This document shows positions 31,613 to 43,740 of a DNA stretch of 64,000 nucleotides, in pieces. Within the stretch, counting starts at the first letter, position 1, and the number at the start of each line of letters is the position of its first letter. The stretch is from Monoplex corrugatus (taxonomy: Eukaryota > Mollusca > Gastropoda > Littorinimorpha > Ranellidae). The stretch covers positions 22,704 to 86,703 of the forward strand of contig JAPXFY010000146.1 in assembly GCA_030674185.1 (NCBI GenBank), read 5' to 3'. Position numbers and translations under genes: made by a program. Under the pieces are notes generated by a model. The model did not search any database. It saw only the letters and a program-made list of their open reading frames with translations, and had not been told where the DNA came from.

Positions 31613-33232
31613 TATTCATCATCATCATGTGCCCTGCCGCATGGCGTTGGCGACCATGGACCTCCAGCCATCTATCTCTCGTTGCCCCCAGCATCTCCCC
31701 CACCCTCCTCGTCCCCAGCCACTCTGCAAGTCCGTCCAGCATTTTCTCCCTGGGTCTACCTGGTGCTCTCTTTCCCTCCAGCTTTCCCATTGTGACCAGG
31801 TGCTCCAAATCCCCCTTCCTCATAAAATGGCCTATAAATGTTGCCTGTCTTTTCCTAATCTTCCTTATGAGTGATCTACTTGTGTCTGCCTCTATCAAGA
31901 CTGTCTCGTTTGTTTTATTTGCTGTACATGGAACTCTCAACATTCTTCTTAGAATTAACCATATCTCGGCTGCCTCAATCTTGTTCTGGCTTTGCTTGAC
32001 TGTCCACGCCTCGCAACCGTACAACAGTATTGGTTCTATATAACATCCCAGAACTGTCTTTCTGATGTTAATTCATTTGTTTGGGCCAAAGGTGACCCAA
32101 TGAGCCTCTTTGTTGGTAAGAATGCTTTCCATCTTGAATGTTTTGGCTTGGCCGATTCTGCCAGCTATTTCTGATGTGCATCTGCCGTCGGGAACGATCA
32201 TCATCGTTCCCAGGTATTTAAACACCTCAACCTGTCTCAAGGTTGTGCCGTTTGCTGTTGTTTTGGATGAGGGGATTTCATGTTTTTTACAGATCACTAT
32301 GACTTCAGTCTTCCTGCTGTTTAGTTCCAACCCCTTACCTTTGCTTTCTATTTAAAGTATATTCATAAGGTTTTGTAGGTTCCTTTCACTTTCTGCAATT
32401 AGCACAGTGTCATCTGCGTATTGAATATTGTTTTATCATTTTTCCTCCAACCTTTAATCCATGGTCTTCCTCTAGGTTTCTCATGTTTTCGCTGTAAAGT
32501 GAAAACAGATCTGGTGATAAAACACAACCCTGTCTGACTCGTCTTTTGATGTTTTGGAAAGAGTTTATACTTTTTATTCTTATTGCAGCTGTTTGTTCCC
32601 AATACATATTTCTGATTATTCGTAGATCTTTTCCATCACTATTGAGTCTTTCTAGTTGGTGAATCAATTCTTCATGTCTGACCCGATCGAAAGCCTTTGT
32701 ATCGTCAACAAAGCATAAATATAAATCCTTGTTCACCTCGACTGACCTATGATAGTTCTTAGGATGTATATGGCATTAATAGTTCCTTTCCCTTCCACAA
32801 ATCCACACTGTTCATCTGCTATTCTATTCCTTGTCATGATTATTTTTAATAGGATCTTGGTTACATGACTCAAACTAATTGTGCGATGGAGTTCGTATTA
32901 TAGTCTATAGCCCCTGTCTTCTTTGGAAGTGCAATGAAAATTGATTTTGATATATCTTTGGGGATTTTTCCAATGTCGTAAATTTCATTCAGGACTTTTT
33001 TTTTCTATACCGAATTCCCCTAGGGCTTCAATCATCTCTGTGGTAATGTTGTCTGGTCCTGGGGCTTTTCCTGGTTTCGTCTTTTTCAATGCTGCTCTAA
33101 CTTCATCTTTCATTATGGGTGGTCCTTCAAAGTTCTGTCTTGTGTTCTGCGTTTCTGTCATCTTCAAAAAGGTCTTTAATGTACTCTCCCCATCTACCTA
33201 ATATTTTATCTTTTTCCATGCCATGCTAGATA
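31613..33232 (-). mobile_element. RTE-type LINE, 5'-truncated
   Basis: Same family as 30352-31300, opposite strand. The tail ATGATGATGATG lies at 31617-31628 and the 5' truncation at about 33232, in the linker before RT. It contains a 38-bp foreign scrap at 32070-32106 identical in most positions to the arm of the foldback MITE. Confidence 0.85.
31640..33167 (-). pseudogene. RTE-type reverse transcriptase, several frameshifts
   Basis: Pieces in 5'-3' order on the minus strand: KPGKAPGPDNITTEMIEALG (33167-32985), the RT entry motif; DLYLCFVDDTKAFDRVRHEE (32736-32410) with the first palm Asp, then RQGCVLSPDLFSLY; frameshift across YADD (the DNA reads AATACGCAGATGACAC, out of frame with the preceding piece); ELNSRKTEVIVICKKHE and FKYLGTM (32330-32073); finally YGCEAWTV, RKIRKRQATFIGHFMRKG and APGRPREKMLDGLAEWLG (32024-31640). 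The pieces are in three frames, so it is dead. Confidence 0.85.
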
Positions 33233-33267
33233 CAGCCTGAACAAAGCCAAATAATGTTTGTACAAAA

Positions 33268-35396
33268 CAATCACCGATGCCAATTAACTCTTTAAGAACG
33301 GGCTTGTACAAATGACCAATGCCAATCAACTGTAAGAACGACCTTGTATAAATCTTTCATGCCAATCAACTGTAAGAACGACCTTGTACAAATCTTTCAT
33401 GCCAATCAACTGTAAGAACGACCTTGTACAAATCTTTCATGCCAATCAACTGTAAGAACGACCTTGTACAAATCTTTCATGCCAATCAACTGTAAGAACG
33501 ACCTTGTACAAATCTTTCATGCCAATCAACTGTAAGAACGACCTTGTATAAATCTTTCATGCCAATCAACTGTAAGAACGACCTTGTATAAATCTTTCAT
33601 GCCAATCAACTGTAAGAACGACCTTGTACAAATCTTTCATGCCAATCAACTGTAAGAACGACCTTGTACAAATCTTTCATGCCAATCAACTGTAAGAACG
33701 ACCTTGTATAAATCTTTCATGCCAATCAACTGTAAGAACGACCTTGTACAAATCTTTCATGCCAATCAACTGTAAGAACGACCTTGTACAAATCTTTCAT
33801 GCCAATCAACTGTAAGAACGACCTTGTAAAATCTTTCATGCCAATCAACTGTAAGAACGACCTTGTACAAATCTTTCATGCCAATCAACTGTAAGAACGA
33901 CCTTGTACAAATCTTTCATGCCAATCAACTGTAAGAACGACCTTGTATAAATCTTTCATGCCAATCAACTGTAAGAACGACCTTGTACAAATCTTTCATG
34001 CCAATCAACTGTAAGAACGACCTTGTATAAATCTTTCATGCCAATCAACTGTAAGAACGACCTTGTACAAATCTTTCATGCCAATCAACTGTAAGAACGA
34101 CCTTGTACAAATCTTTCATGCCAATCAACTGTAAGAACGACCTTGTATAAATCTTTCATGCCAATCAACTGTAAGAACGACCTTGTACAAATCTTTCATG
34201 CCAATCAACTGTAAGAACGACCTTGTAAAATCTTTCATGCCAATCAACTGTAAGAACGACCTTGTATAAATCTTTCATGCCAATCAACTGTAAGAACGAC
34301 CTTGTATAAATCTTTCATGCCAATCAACTGTAAGAACGACCTTGTATAAATCTTTCATGCCAATCAACTGTAAGAACGACCTTGTACAAATCTTTCATGC
34401 CAATCAACTGTAAGAACGACCTTGTATAAATCTTTCATGCCAATCAACTGTAAGAACGACCTTGTATAAATCTTTCATGCCAATCAAACTGTAAGAACGA
34501 CCTTGTATAAATCTTTCATGCCAATCAACTGTAAGAACGACCTTGTATAAATCTTTCATGCCAATCAACTGTAAGAACAGTCTTACACAAATCTTTCATG
34601 CCAATCAACTCTAAGAACGACCTTGTACAAATCACTAATGCCAATCAACTATGAAATGTCTTGTACAAATCACTAATGCCAATTAATTCTAAGGACGACC
34701 TTGTACAAATCACTAATGCCAATTAATTCTAAGGACGACCTTGTACAAATCACTAATGCCAATCAACTCTAAGGACGACCTTGTACAAATCACTAATGCC
34801 AATAACTAAGGACGACCTTGTACAAATCACTAATGCCAATTAATTCTAAGGACGACCTTGTACAAATCACTAATGCCAATCAACTCTAAGGACGACCTTG
34901 TACAAATCACTAATGCCAATAACTAAGGACGACCTTGTACAAATCACTAATGCCAATAACTAAGGACGACCTTGTACAAATCACTAATGCCAATAACTAA
35001 GGACGACCTTGTACAAATCACTAATGCCAATAACTAAGGACGACCTTGTACAAATCACTAATGCCAATAACTAAGGACGACCTTGTACAAATCACTAATG
35101 CCAATAACTAAGGACGACCTTGTACAAATCACTAATGCCAATCAACTATGAAATGTCTTGTACAAATCACTAATGCCAATAACTAAGGACGACCTTGTAC
35201 AAATCACTAACGCCAATTAAATCTAAGGACGACCTTGTAAAAATTCATGCCAGTCAACTCTAAGAACGACCTTGTACAAAAAACTAACGCCAATCAATTC
35301 TAAGAACGACCTTGTACAAATCACTAATGCTAATCAACTCTAAGAACGACCTTGAACAAATCACTAATGCTAATCAACTCTAAGAACGACCTTGGG
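33268..35396. repeat. 40-bp satellite, about 53 units, two subfamilies
   Basis: Left domain (33290-34600): highly uniform units AATCTTTCATGCCAATCAAC plus TGTAAGAACGACCTTGTACA, with TACA/TATA and one-base deletions as the main variants. Right domain (34610-35396): AATCACTAATGCCAAT..AACT plus AAGGACGACCTTGTAC, with 36-40-bp units and larger indels. The borders at 33268-33330 and 35220-35396 are the most diverged, as expected for an array homogenised from within. Confidence 0.97.
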
Positions 35397-35605
35397 TCTA
35401 TTCGTATCAAATGCTAATTGTGTACACTAAGCGCCTGCATTTGCTCTAGTCTAACCGATGTTTTTGTAATCTTAACGCATGGCATGGCCACTTTTTGTGG
35501 AGTTCTCGCTTTTTCCCAAAGACGTCGATTTGCCTCGCTTGTTCCCCAGTTATCACTGTTTATAAACACTGACTTCATATCGGTCATTTTCTCAGATTAA
35601 ACGAG
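35397..35605. other. Short unique spacer between satellites
   Basis: No repeat relation seen to either neighbouring array. Confidence 0.5.
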
Positions 35606-36958
35606 ACATGGAAATTATGCTGTTTGTTCCCTATTCTCTTATGTTGTTTGATACTAGACATGGAAATTATGCTGTTTGTTCCTTATTTTGTTGTTTTGTC
35701 GTTTGATACTAGACATGGAAATAATGCTTTGTTCCCTATTTTGTTTTGTTGTTTGATACTAGACATGGAAAATTATGCTGTTTGTTCCCTATTTTGTTGT
35801 TTGATACTAGACATGGAAATTATGCCGTTTGTTCCTTATTTTGTGGTTTGATACTAGACATGGAAATTATGCTGTTTGTTCCCTATTTTGTTGTTTGATA
35901 CTAGACATGGAAATTATGCTGTTTGTTCCTTATTTTGTTGTTTGATACTAGACATGGAAATTATGCCGTTTGTTCCTTATTTTGTTGTTTGATACTAGAC
36001 ATGGAAATTATGCCGTTTGTTCCCTATTTTGTTGTTTGATACTAGACATGGAAATTATGCTGTTTGTTCCCTATTTTGTTGTTTGATACTAGACATGGAA
36101 ATTATGCTGTTTGTTCCCTATTTTGTTGTTTGATACTAGACATGGAAATTATGCTGTTTGTTCCCTATTTTGTTGTTTGATACTAGACATGGAAATTATG
36201 CCGTTTGCTCCCTATTTTGTTGTTTGATACTAGACATGGAAATTATGCTGTTTGTTCCCTATTTTGTTTGATACTAGACATGGAAATTATGCCGTTTGTT
36301 CCCTATTTTGTTGTTTGATACTAGACATGGAAATTATGCCGTTTGTTCCCTATTTTGTTGTTTGATACTAGGCATGGAAATTATGCTTTGTTCCCTATTT
36401 TGTTGTTTGATACTAGACATGGAAATTATGCTTTGTTCCCTATTTTGTTGTTTGATACTAGGCATGGAAATTATGCTGTTTGTTCCTTATTTTGTTGTTT
36501 GATACTAGGCATGGAAATTATGCTGTTTGTTCCCTATTTTGTTGTTTGATACTAGGCATGGAAATTATGCTGTTTGTTCCTTATTTTATTGTTTTGTTGT
36601 TTGATACTAGACATGGAAATAATGCTGTTTGTTCCTTATTTTGTTGTTTGATACTAGACATGGAAATAATGCTTTGTTCCTTATTTTGTTGTTTGATACT
36701 AGACATGGAAATTATGCTGTCTGTTCCTTATTTTGTTTGATACTAGACATGGAAATAATGCTGTTTGTTCCTTATTTTGTTGTTTGATACTAGACATGGA
36801 AATAATGCTTTGTTCCTTATTTTGTTGTTTGATACTAGACATGGAAATTATGCTTTGTTCCTTATTTTGTTGTTTTATACTAGGCATGGAAATTATGCTG
36901 TTTGTTCCTTATTTTGTTTTTTGATACTAGACATGGAAATTATGCTGTTTGTTCCTTA
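35606..36958. repeat. 47-bp satellite, left part
   Basis: Unit GATACTAGACATGGAAATTA, TGCTGTTTGTTCCCTATTTT, GTTGTTT. Variants: GCTTTG for GCTGTTTG, CCG for CTG, TCCTTAT for TCCCTAT, GGCATGG for GACATGG, AATAATG for AATTATG. About 29 units. The array stops at TGTTCCTTAT (36958) where the RTE-type LINE begins and resumes at 40383. Confidence 0.97.
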
Positions 36959-37328
36959 TGTGGTGTAGGGGGCTCTGGATAGAGGTAGTACCTTTGATGT
37001 CTGGCTGCTGCACTCTACCTGGTAGGGTGGACGGGCATCACTGGTCCTCGTCCATCCTCTAAATCTCTCACGTGCTTGCTCCAAGCGCCACACCCCGGGA
37101 CCTCGCCTCAGCAGGCGTGCCAAACCATGTGAGGGGGTGATGTTAACACTGCATCACTGGGCGAATAACCACGATGCAGGTTACCGGCCAAGGCGGACGA
37201 AGTTCCGCAAGGAACTCAACGGCTATGTGTTCAAGACCAAGGCGAACCACCTAGATGGAGGACGTCGGCTGTGGTCTGGCATGGAGAGGGATGGGCTCCG
37301 CCATGCGACATTGCCCAAGACACACTAA
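36959..37328 (+). other. Leader (5' UTR) of the RTE-type LINE
   Basis: GC-richer than the satellite on its left. It holds a possible hairpin, GGGTGGACG (37025-37033) with CGTCCATCC (37048-37056), and a 63-residue open frame (37137-37328) ending just before the main ORF's ATG; that small frame has no recognisable domain. Whether the leader contains a self-cleaving ribozyme, as some LINE leaders do, cannot be told by eye. Confidence 0.5.
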
Positions 37329-40300
37329 ATGAAGATTACAACCGCAACTCAATCCATACCGGCCCGGTCGTCGCCCGGAACAAGGACCGCGCCTTCCGTC
37401 GCTGTCCATCAGGGCGGAGGTGAAAAGTATGTGACTGATGGACCAAAATCCCTACGTACAAGAAAAAATGTTACTATCGGCACCTGGAATGTGAGATCGC
37501 TGAGAGCAGCAGGAAAAGTTGCAGAACTAACGTATGAAATGAAGAGATACCGATGGAACGTCCTTGGGCTCTGTGAGGTACGATGGAAAAACCTCGGAGA
37601 AACGTCTACCCCAGAAGGCCACAAACTCTACTTCAGTGGCAGTGAAGACAAACATGAACATGGAGTTGGATTCCTCATTCACAAAGACACTGTGAATGCC
37701 ATCATGGGATGCCGACCAGTCTCTAGCAGACTCATTACTATTCGGCTTAAGGCTTCACCTTTTAACATCACCGTCATCCAAGCTTATGCCCCAACAACTG
37801 ACTATGATGACGAGGCTGTCGAAGATTTCTATGATCAACTGCAGGAAATCGTAGATCAGACGCCAAAGAAAGACATCATTATAGTGCAGGGCGACTGGAA
37901 TGCGAAGATTGGAGAGGATGAACACAATAACTGGAAAGGGATATGTGGCCAATACTGCAACCCTGAGACCAACGAAAGAGGTTTAAGGCTCCTAGAATTC
38001 GCCAGTTACAACGACCTGAGGGTGGTGAACACGTTCGGTCCACACAAACCATCTAGACGCTGGACATGGCACAGCCCAGGAGAAAAATACCACAGTCAGA
38101 TCGACTACATCATGGTTCAAAGACGCTTCCAGTCAAGTGTTAACATCGCAAAGACCAGGAGCTTTCCAGGAGCCGACATTGGAAGCGATCATGAGCTTGT
38201 AATGATGACCTTCAAACTCCGCCTCCAGAGGATGAAGAAACAGGGCAACATAAGAATTAAGTTCAATCTTGAGAAGCTCAAAGACCCCAACATAGTTGAA
38301 AACTTCCAAGCAACGATAGGAGGGAAGTTTGCTCCTCTCCTCGTCCTTGACAATATGGACACCGAAGTAGACACTCTGATCAACAACTTCAACACTGCCG
38401 TGACCGAAGCAGCCAACGACATCCTTGGAAAACACCGACCAACAAAGATGCCCTGGGTCACGGAAGAAGTACTAAAGCTGAGCGACAAACGCAGAGAACT
38501 AAAGCAAAAGAAGAGTACGGATGAAGGTGCTAAACTATACAGAAAAGCCAACCAACAAGTTAAAGAAGGCATGAGGAAAGCAAAGGAAACATGGATTGAA
38601 GAACAATGCCAAGATATCGAAGCAAACCTGCAGAAAAATAACAGCAAAAAAGCCTACCAGCTTGTGAAAGAACTAGCAAGCTCAAAACAAGGCAGAACCA
38701 CTACCATACAGAACAAAGCAGGGAAATGTCTCACAGAAGATCAAGAGATTCTGCAGAGGTGGACAGAGTACTGCTCCGAATTATACACACACACAACAGG
38801 AGATCCCAAGGTGCTAGACGTTCCTCCACCAACCAACAACGACAGCTACCCCATCGTGCGAGAAGAAGTTGAAGCTGCAGTAAAATCATTGAAGAAAGGC
38901 AAGTCGGCAGGAATGGACAACATTCCCTCAGAACTGGTCCAGGCAGGAGGAGAGGCCATGATAGATATGTTACTCATCATCTGCAATAAGATCTGGCGGA
39001 CAGGTGAGTGGCCAACACCTTGGACCCAGTCCCTGATCATCTCTCCCGAAGAAAGGCAACCTACAACTATGCCAAAACTACCGTACCATCAGCCTGATCA
39101 GCCATCCAAGTAAGGTCATGCTAAAAATCCTTCTGAGTAGACTGAAGCCACAAGCTGAGGAGATAATAAAAGAAGAGCAGGCAGGTTTCAGACCAGGAAG
39201 AAGTACCACAGAGCAAATTTTCAACCTCAGATTGCTCTGTGAGAAATACCTGCAACACCAGCAAGGCCTTTACCACGTCTTCGTGGACTTCAAGAAGGCA
39301 TTCGACAGAGTTTGGCACGCAGCCTTGTGGGCAACCATGAGGCTGTACAACATCAATGCCAACCTGATCAGAACCATAGAATGCCTCTATGAAAAGGCGA
39401 CCAGTGCAGTCTACCATGACAACAACATAGGAGAATGGTTCCGAACCACAGTTGGAGTACGCCAAGGATGCCTGCTCTCCCCCACTCTCTTTAACATCTT
39501 CTTAGAGAGAATAATGGCTGACGCACTTGAAGACCACGAGGGAACAGTCAGCATCGGAGGTAGAACAATCACAAACTTGCGTTTTGCCGACGACATTGAC
39601 GGACTAGCTGGGCAAGAGCAAGAGCTAGTCAGCTTGATAAAACATCTTGATGAGGCCTCCACATCATATGGCATGCAGATCAGTGCAGAGAAAACCCAGT
39701 TGATGACAAATAATACCAATGGCATCAGCACTGACATTACCATAGACAACAAGAAACTTGAGACCGTCCATAGATTTAAATATCTGGGAGATATAGTATC
39801 AGATGAAGGATCAAAGCCCGAGGTACTTTCCAGGATTGCACAGACCACAGCTGCAATGACCAAGCTAAAAGTCATCTGGAACGACAAGAATATCGCAATC
39901 GGCTCCAAGATCAGACTGATGCGTTCCCTGGTCATGTCAATATTTTTGTATGCATGCGAAACATGGACCATAACAGCAGACATTGAAAGAAGGATACAGG
40001 CAATGGAGATGAGATGCTTCCGCAAACTCCTTGGTATCTCGTACATAGATCATATAACCAATAAAGTGAAAACCCGAATCGAAAACGCCATCGGGCCGTA
40101 TGAAGACCTCCTGACCTCAGTGAAAAGACGCAAACTGAGGTGGTACGGGCACGTCACACGATCATCTGGACTGGCCAAGACCGTCTTGCAGGGAACAGTT
40201 CAGGGAGGGAGACGAAGAGGCAGACAGAGAAAAAGATGGGAAGACAATATCAGAGAGTGGACTGGCCTTGAATGGAATATTCTGCGGAAAGCTGGGACCG

Positions 40301-40382
40301 TGAGGAGTGGAGGAAGTTGGTTGCAAAATCTTCAATGGTGCCCCAACGGTCAACCAGACTACGGGACTGATGATGATGATGA
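36959..40382 (+). mobile_element. RTE-type LINE, nearly full length
   Basis: Leader, EN-RT ORF and TGATGATGATGATGA tail (40370-40383) are all present, about 3.4 kb, the size expected of an RTE element. Both sides border the same 47-bp satellite. I found no clear target-site duplication; roughly 17 bp of satellite unit (TTTGTTGTTTGATACTA) seems missing at the site. Only one frameshift separates it from an open ORF, so it is the least decayed LINE here. It is a different RTE lineage from the 30-33 kb and 50-kb copies. Confidence 0.92.
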
Positions 40383-40422
40383 GACATGGAAATTATGCTT
40401 TGTTCCCTATTTTGTTGTTTGA
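37329..40422 (+). pseudogene. RTE-type EN-RT ORF with a single frameshift
   Basis: First frame 37329-39113 (594 residues). EN motifs: GTWNVRSL at 51-58 (catalytic Asn), LCEVRW at 81-86 (catalytic Glu), QGDWNAKIG at 187-195 (Asp, Asn) and GSDHEL at 285-290 (Asp-His); all active-site residues are present. RT entry motif KKGKSAGMDNIPSELVQ follows. The frame slips near 39041-39046 in ATCTCTCCCGAAG. The second frame (39118-40422 from its ATG) has QAGFRPGRST, FVDFKKAFDRVWH (palm Asp), GVRQGCLLSP and FADDID (catalytic Asp pair, 156-159), then YACETWTIT and RRKLRWYGHV. The frame has no stop in the TGATGA tail (read as GAT codons) and extends into the satellite for about 12 residues before stopping at 40422. 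Confidence 0.9.
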
Positions 40423-41828
40423 TACTAGACATGGAAATTATGCTTTGTTCCCTATTTTGTTGTTTGATACTAGACATGGAAATTATGCTGTTTGTTCCCT
40501 ATTTTGTTGTTTGATACTAGACATGGAAATTATGCTGTTTGTTCCCTATTTTGTGGGGTTTGATACTAGACATGGAAATTATGCTGTTTGTTCCCTATTT
40601 TGTTGTTTGATACTAGACATGGAAATTATGCTGTTTGTTCCCTATTTTGTTGTTTGATACTAGACATGGAAATTATGCTGTTTGTTCCCTATTTTGTTGT
40701 TTGATACTAGACATGGAAATTATGCCGTTTGTTCCCTATTTTGTTGTTTGATACTAGACATGGAAATAATGCTTTGTTCCTTATTTTGTTGTTTGATACT
40801 AGACATGGAAATTATGCTGTTTGTTCCCTATTTTGTTGTTTGATACTAGACATGGAAATTATGCTGTTTGTTCCCTATTTTGTTGTTTGATACTAGACAT
40901 GGAAATTATGATGTTTGTTCCCTATTTTGTTGTTTGATACTAGACATGGAAATTATGCTGTTTGTTCCCTATTTTGTGGTTTGATACTAGACATGGAAAT
41001 TATGCTGTTTGTTCCCTATTTTGTTTGATACTAGACATGGAAATTATGCTGTTTGTTCCCTATTTCCTTATTTTGTTGTTTGATACTAGACATGGAAATT
41101 GTGCTGTTTGTTCCCTATTTTGTTGTTTGATACTAGACATGGAAATTATGCTGTTTGTTCCTTATTTTGTTGTTTGATACTAGACATGGAAATTGTGCCG
41201 TTTGTTCCCTATTTTGTTGTTTGATGCTAGACATGGAAATTGTGCTGTTTGTTCCCTATTTCCTTATTTTGTTGTTTGATACTAGACATGGAAATTATGC
41301 TGTTTGTTCCCTATTTTGTTGTTTGATACTAGACATGGAAATTGTGCCGTTTGTTCCCTATTTCCTTATTTTGTCGTTTGATACTAGACATGGAAATTAT
41401 GCTGTTTGTTCCCTATTTTGTTGTTCGACACTAGACATGGAAATTGTGCTGTTTGTTCCCTATTTTGATTTTTTGATGCTAGACATGGAAATTATGCCGT
41501 TTGTTCCCTATTTTCTTGTTTGATACTAGACATGGAAATTGTGCTGTTTGTTCCCTATTTTCAAATTTTGTTGTTTGATACTAGACATGGAAATTATGCC
41601 GTTTCCCTATTTTCTTGTTTGATACTAGACACGGAAATTATGCCGTTTGTTCCCTATTTTGTTGTTTGATACTAGACATGGAAATTGTGCTGTTTGTTCC
41701 CTATTTCCTTAATTTGTTTGATACTAGACATGGAAATTATGTTGTTTGTTCCCTATTTCCTTATTTTGTTTGATACTAGACATGGAAATTATGTTGTTTG
41801 TTCCCTATATTTTTTATTTTGTTTGATA
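40383..41828. repeat. 47-bp satellite, right part
   Basis: Same unit as 35606-36958, about 30 units. From about 41040 on, a variant with CCCTATTTCCTTATTTTGTT (a partial unit insertion) and AATTGTGC becomes common and alternates with the standard unit, a local higher-order pattern not seen in the left part. Confidence 0.97.
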
Positions 41829-42207
41829 TCTGTTCTGTTTTACGTTTGACAAAGGTCGGTTGGTCACAAATTTATGTTCGTCTTGTCCGTTATACTGAAT
41901 ACACATTTACATTCTATTTTCAATTTTTTTCCCGATTCCTCAATGTGTATAATGCATATTACATTCGTACAACCTTAACGTGTATATCAGATTCGTACTA
42001 TCTGATGGTCGTGTAATTTTGAGGCGCAAATTGTAAGACCGCTTTATATGTAGCCTCAGTGTATTAACGTAATAACGAGCGTTTTGTGTTAAACGTTGCC
42101 TTATAGTCTACAGTAAAAGCCACCTAACAAAAAATGAAACCGAGTCACGCACGCATATAGCCTCTCCTTCCCCAAGAGACACACACAGCATTATGAGAAA
42201 CGGTGAC
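41829..42207. other. Non-coding, nothing recognised
   Basis: AT-rich, no repeat shared with the window. Confidence 0.5.
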
Positions 42208-42298
42208 GGAGGAAATTTCTAGCGCAGAATTTCCAGAAAGTGGGGATACTAGTTATACTGAAAGCGCTCTCGACATCCCCACGTGGGTACAGACAGTA
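42208..42298 (+). repeat. Family A fragment A9
   Basis: Only the TATA-box end: GAGGAAATTTCTAGCGCAGA, TTTCCAGAAAGTGGGGATAC, TTATACTGAAAGCGC, ACATCCCCACGTGGGT. Confidence 0.75.
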
Positions 42299-42486
42299 AA
42301 TGCCATACACGACGTCGATTCATATTCCACTGCGAATTACAAATTTACTCGCTTATCACATCCCCCACCCAAGCCCAAACACACACAATACACACACGTA
42401 TTTAAACCTATTTAAATGAAAAATTAAGGACCAAGACATCCATGTTGGAACATCTATATACCCAGTAACAGTTTTAAAAAAGAAAT

Positions 42487-43044
42487 GTGACCTCCCACCA
42501 CCAATTCAGTCTTAACTCTCAGTCGAACAGCGCTAGGAGCTGAAAAGGTGACCGAGTGTCTATCTGGGGTGTTTCGACTTTCTCAAAATTGATTTCTGTG
42601 GATTATATAATCTATCCCCCACAGAATTTGTTTTGAAAAAATAATTTGAAATGGTATTTTAATGCACTGATCGCAGCAGAAAGAATGCAATTTCTTACCA
42701 AAAGTACCTATTTTTGTCCTTAATTGCGAACTGTAACCTGTACCGAACCTTACATGTAATATACTGACAAAGCTCTTTGGCGCACCTTTCAGATAATGAC
42801 AGCTAAAATTAGAAACAAACCGGGCCAAAGCCACCAAATAAATTTAAGGAAAATGTGTAGGAGAGTACATAAAAACTTTAGAGGCCGTTTTCTCAAAATG
42901 GCCGTCATACAACTTAAATGACTTTAAACATACATTAATACATTTTAGTACAAGCTTTATTCAGGTACCAAAATAATCAGCAGAATGTACACTTTCAAAA
43001 TACCCAAAATGCTAGTTAAGACCGATTTCGTGCTGGGAGGTCAC
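42487..43044 (-). mobile_element. MITE with AAAT target duplication, copy 2 (inverted)
   Basis: Reverse-complement counterpart of 28488-29077 along its whole length. Left GTGACCTCCCACCACCAATT, right CGTGCTGGGAGGTCAC. AAAT flanks both sides (42483-42486 and 43045-43048), i.e. ATTT in element orientation, the same target as copy 1. It is about 30 bp shorter. Confidence 0.88.
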
Positions 43045-43048
43045 AAAT

Positions 43049-43298
43049 GGTTACGCCCACATGTCTAGTTGTAAATTTCCGTTAGGCAAGACACCTTAGA
43101 CATGTAAAAGATCTATACACAGTTGGTCCATCTTTTCTAAAACCATTTGTCCCTTTCTCTCAAAACCTTAATACATGCTACCTTTGGGAAAGGTATCCCA
43201 AATTACAAAATCAGTTGACTAAATATGAACATGGCACAAAAGCGAATAACACCACCACTACTAATAATTCCATTAGTGCCGATTTTTGTATCTTACTT
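43049..43298. other. Non-coding, nothing recognised
   Basis: Low GC, no coding pattern. Confidence 0.4.
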
Positions 43299-43355
43299 TT
43301 GTTTGAAGCCCAACCGACTGTGCAGAGACCCCGGCAACCCAACAGGGGATAAGTC
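43299..43355 (+). repeat. Family A fragment A10, internally deleted
   Basis: GTTTGAAGCCCAACCGACTG and GCAGAG are joined directly to ACCCCGGCAACCCAACAGGG, i.e. the two ends of family A without the middle. Confidence 0.65.
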
Positions 43356-43484
43356 CAGGTAATACGTGCAAACACTAAGTATATAAAAAGAAAACATAAC
43401 AGCCCTGGGATGCAAAACTTGCTCAGTGCTGTCAACCTTTACTCTCTTGTAATAATAAAATGTCCAATTAATACGTGCAAACAC

Positions 43485-43485
43485 T

Positions 43486-43524
<39 letters not shown>

Positions 43525-43592
43525 GGATGTAAACTTGTCCAACGCTCTGTCAACCGTCAACGTTAACTCTAACACACACACACACACAAACA
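43485..43592. repeat. Two (CA)n microsatellites
   Basis: CA runs at about 43493-43521 and 43572-43588. The preceding phrase AATACGTGCAAACACT occurs at 43362 and 43471, a short duplication. Confidence 0.9.
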
Positions 43593-43740
43593 AACAAAAA
43601 CAGCCAAACATACACACGAATCAGGCAGGCACGAGTTCTGGCCCACAAACATTCTGGTTTTGTCATCCTGGTTCCAGTACCACGAATTCCTGTTCTTGTG
43701 ATCCAAACTCTTATAATCAAGTCTAGGGAACTAGATCTAC

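Noticed and set aside
35624..36968. Frames with MEIMLFVPYFVV repeats
   Set aside because: Readings of the 47-bp satellite; the same applies to 40307-41523.
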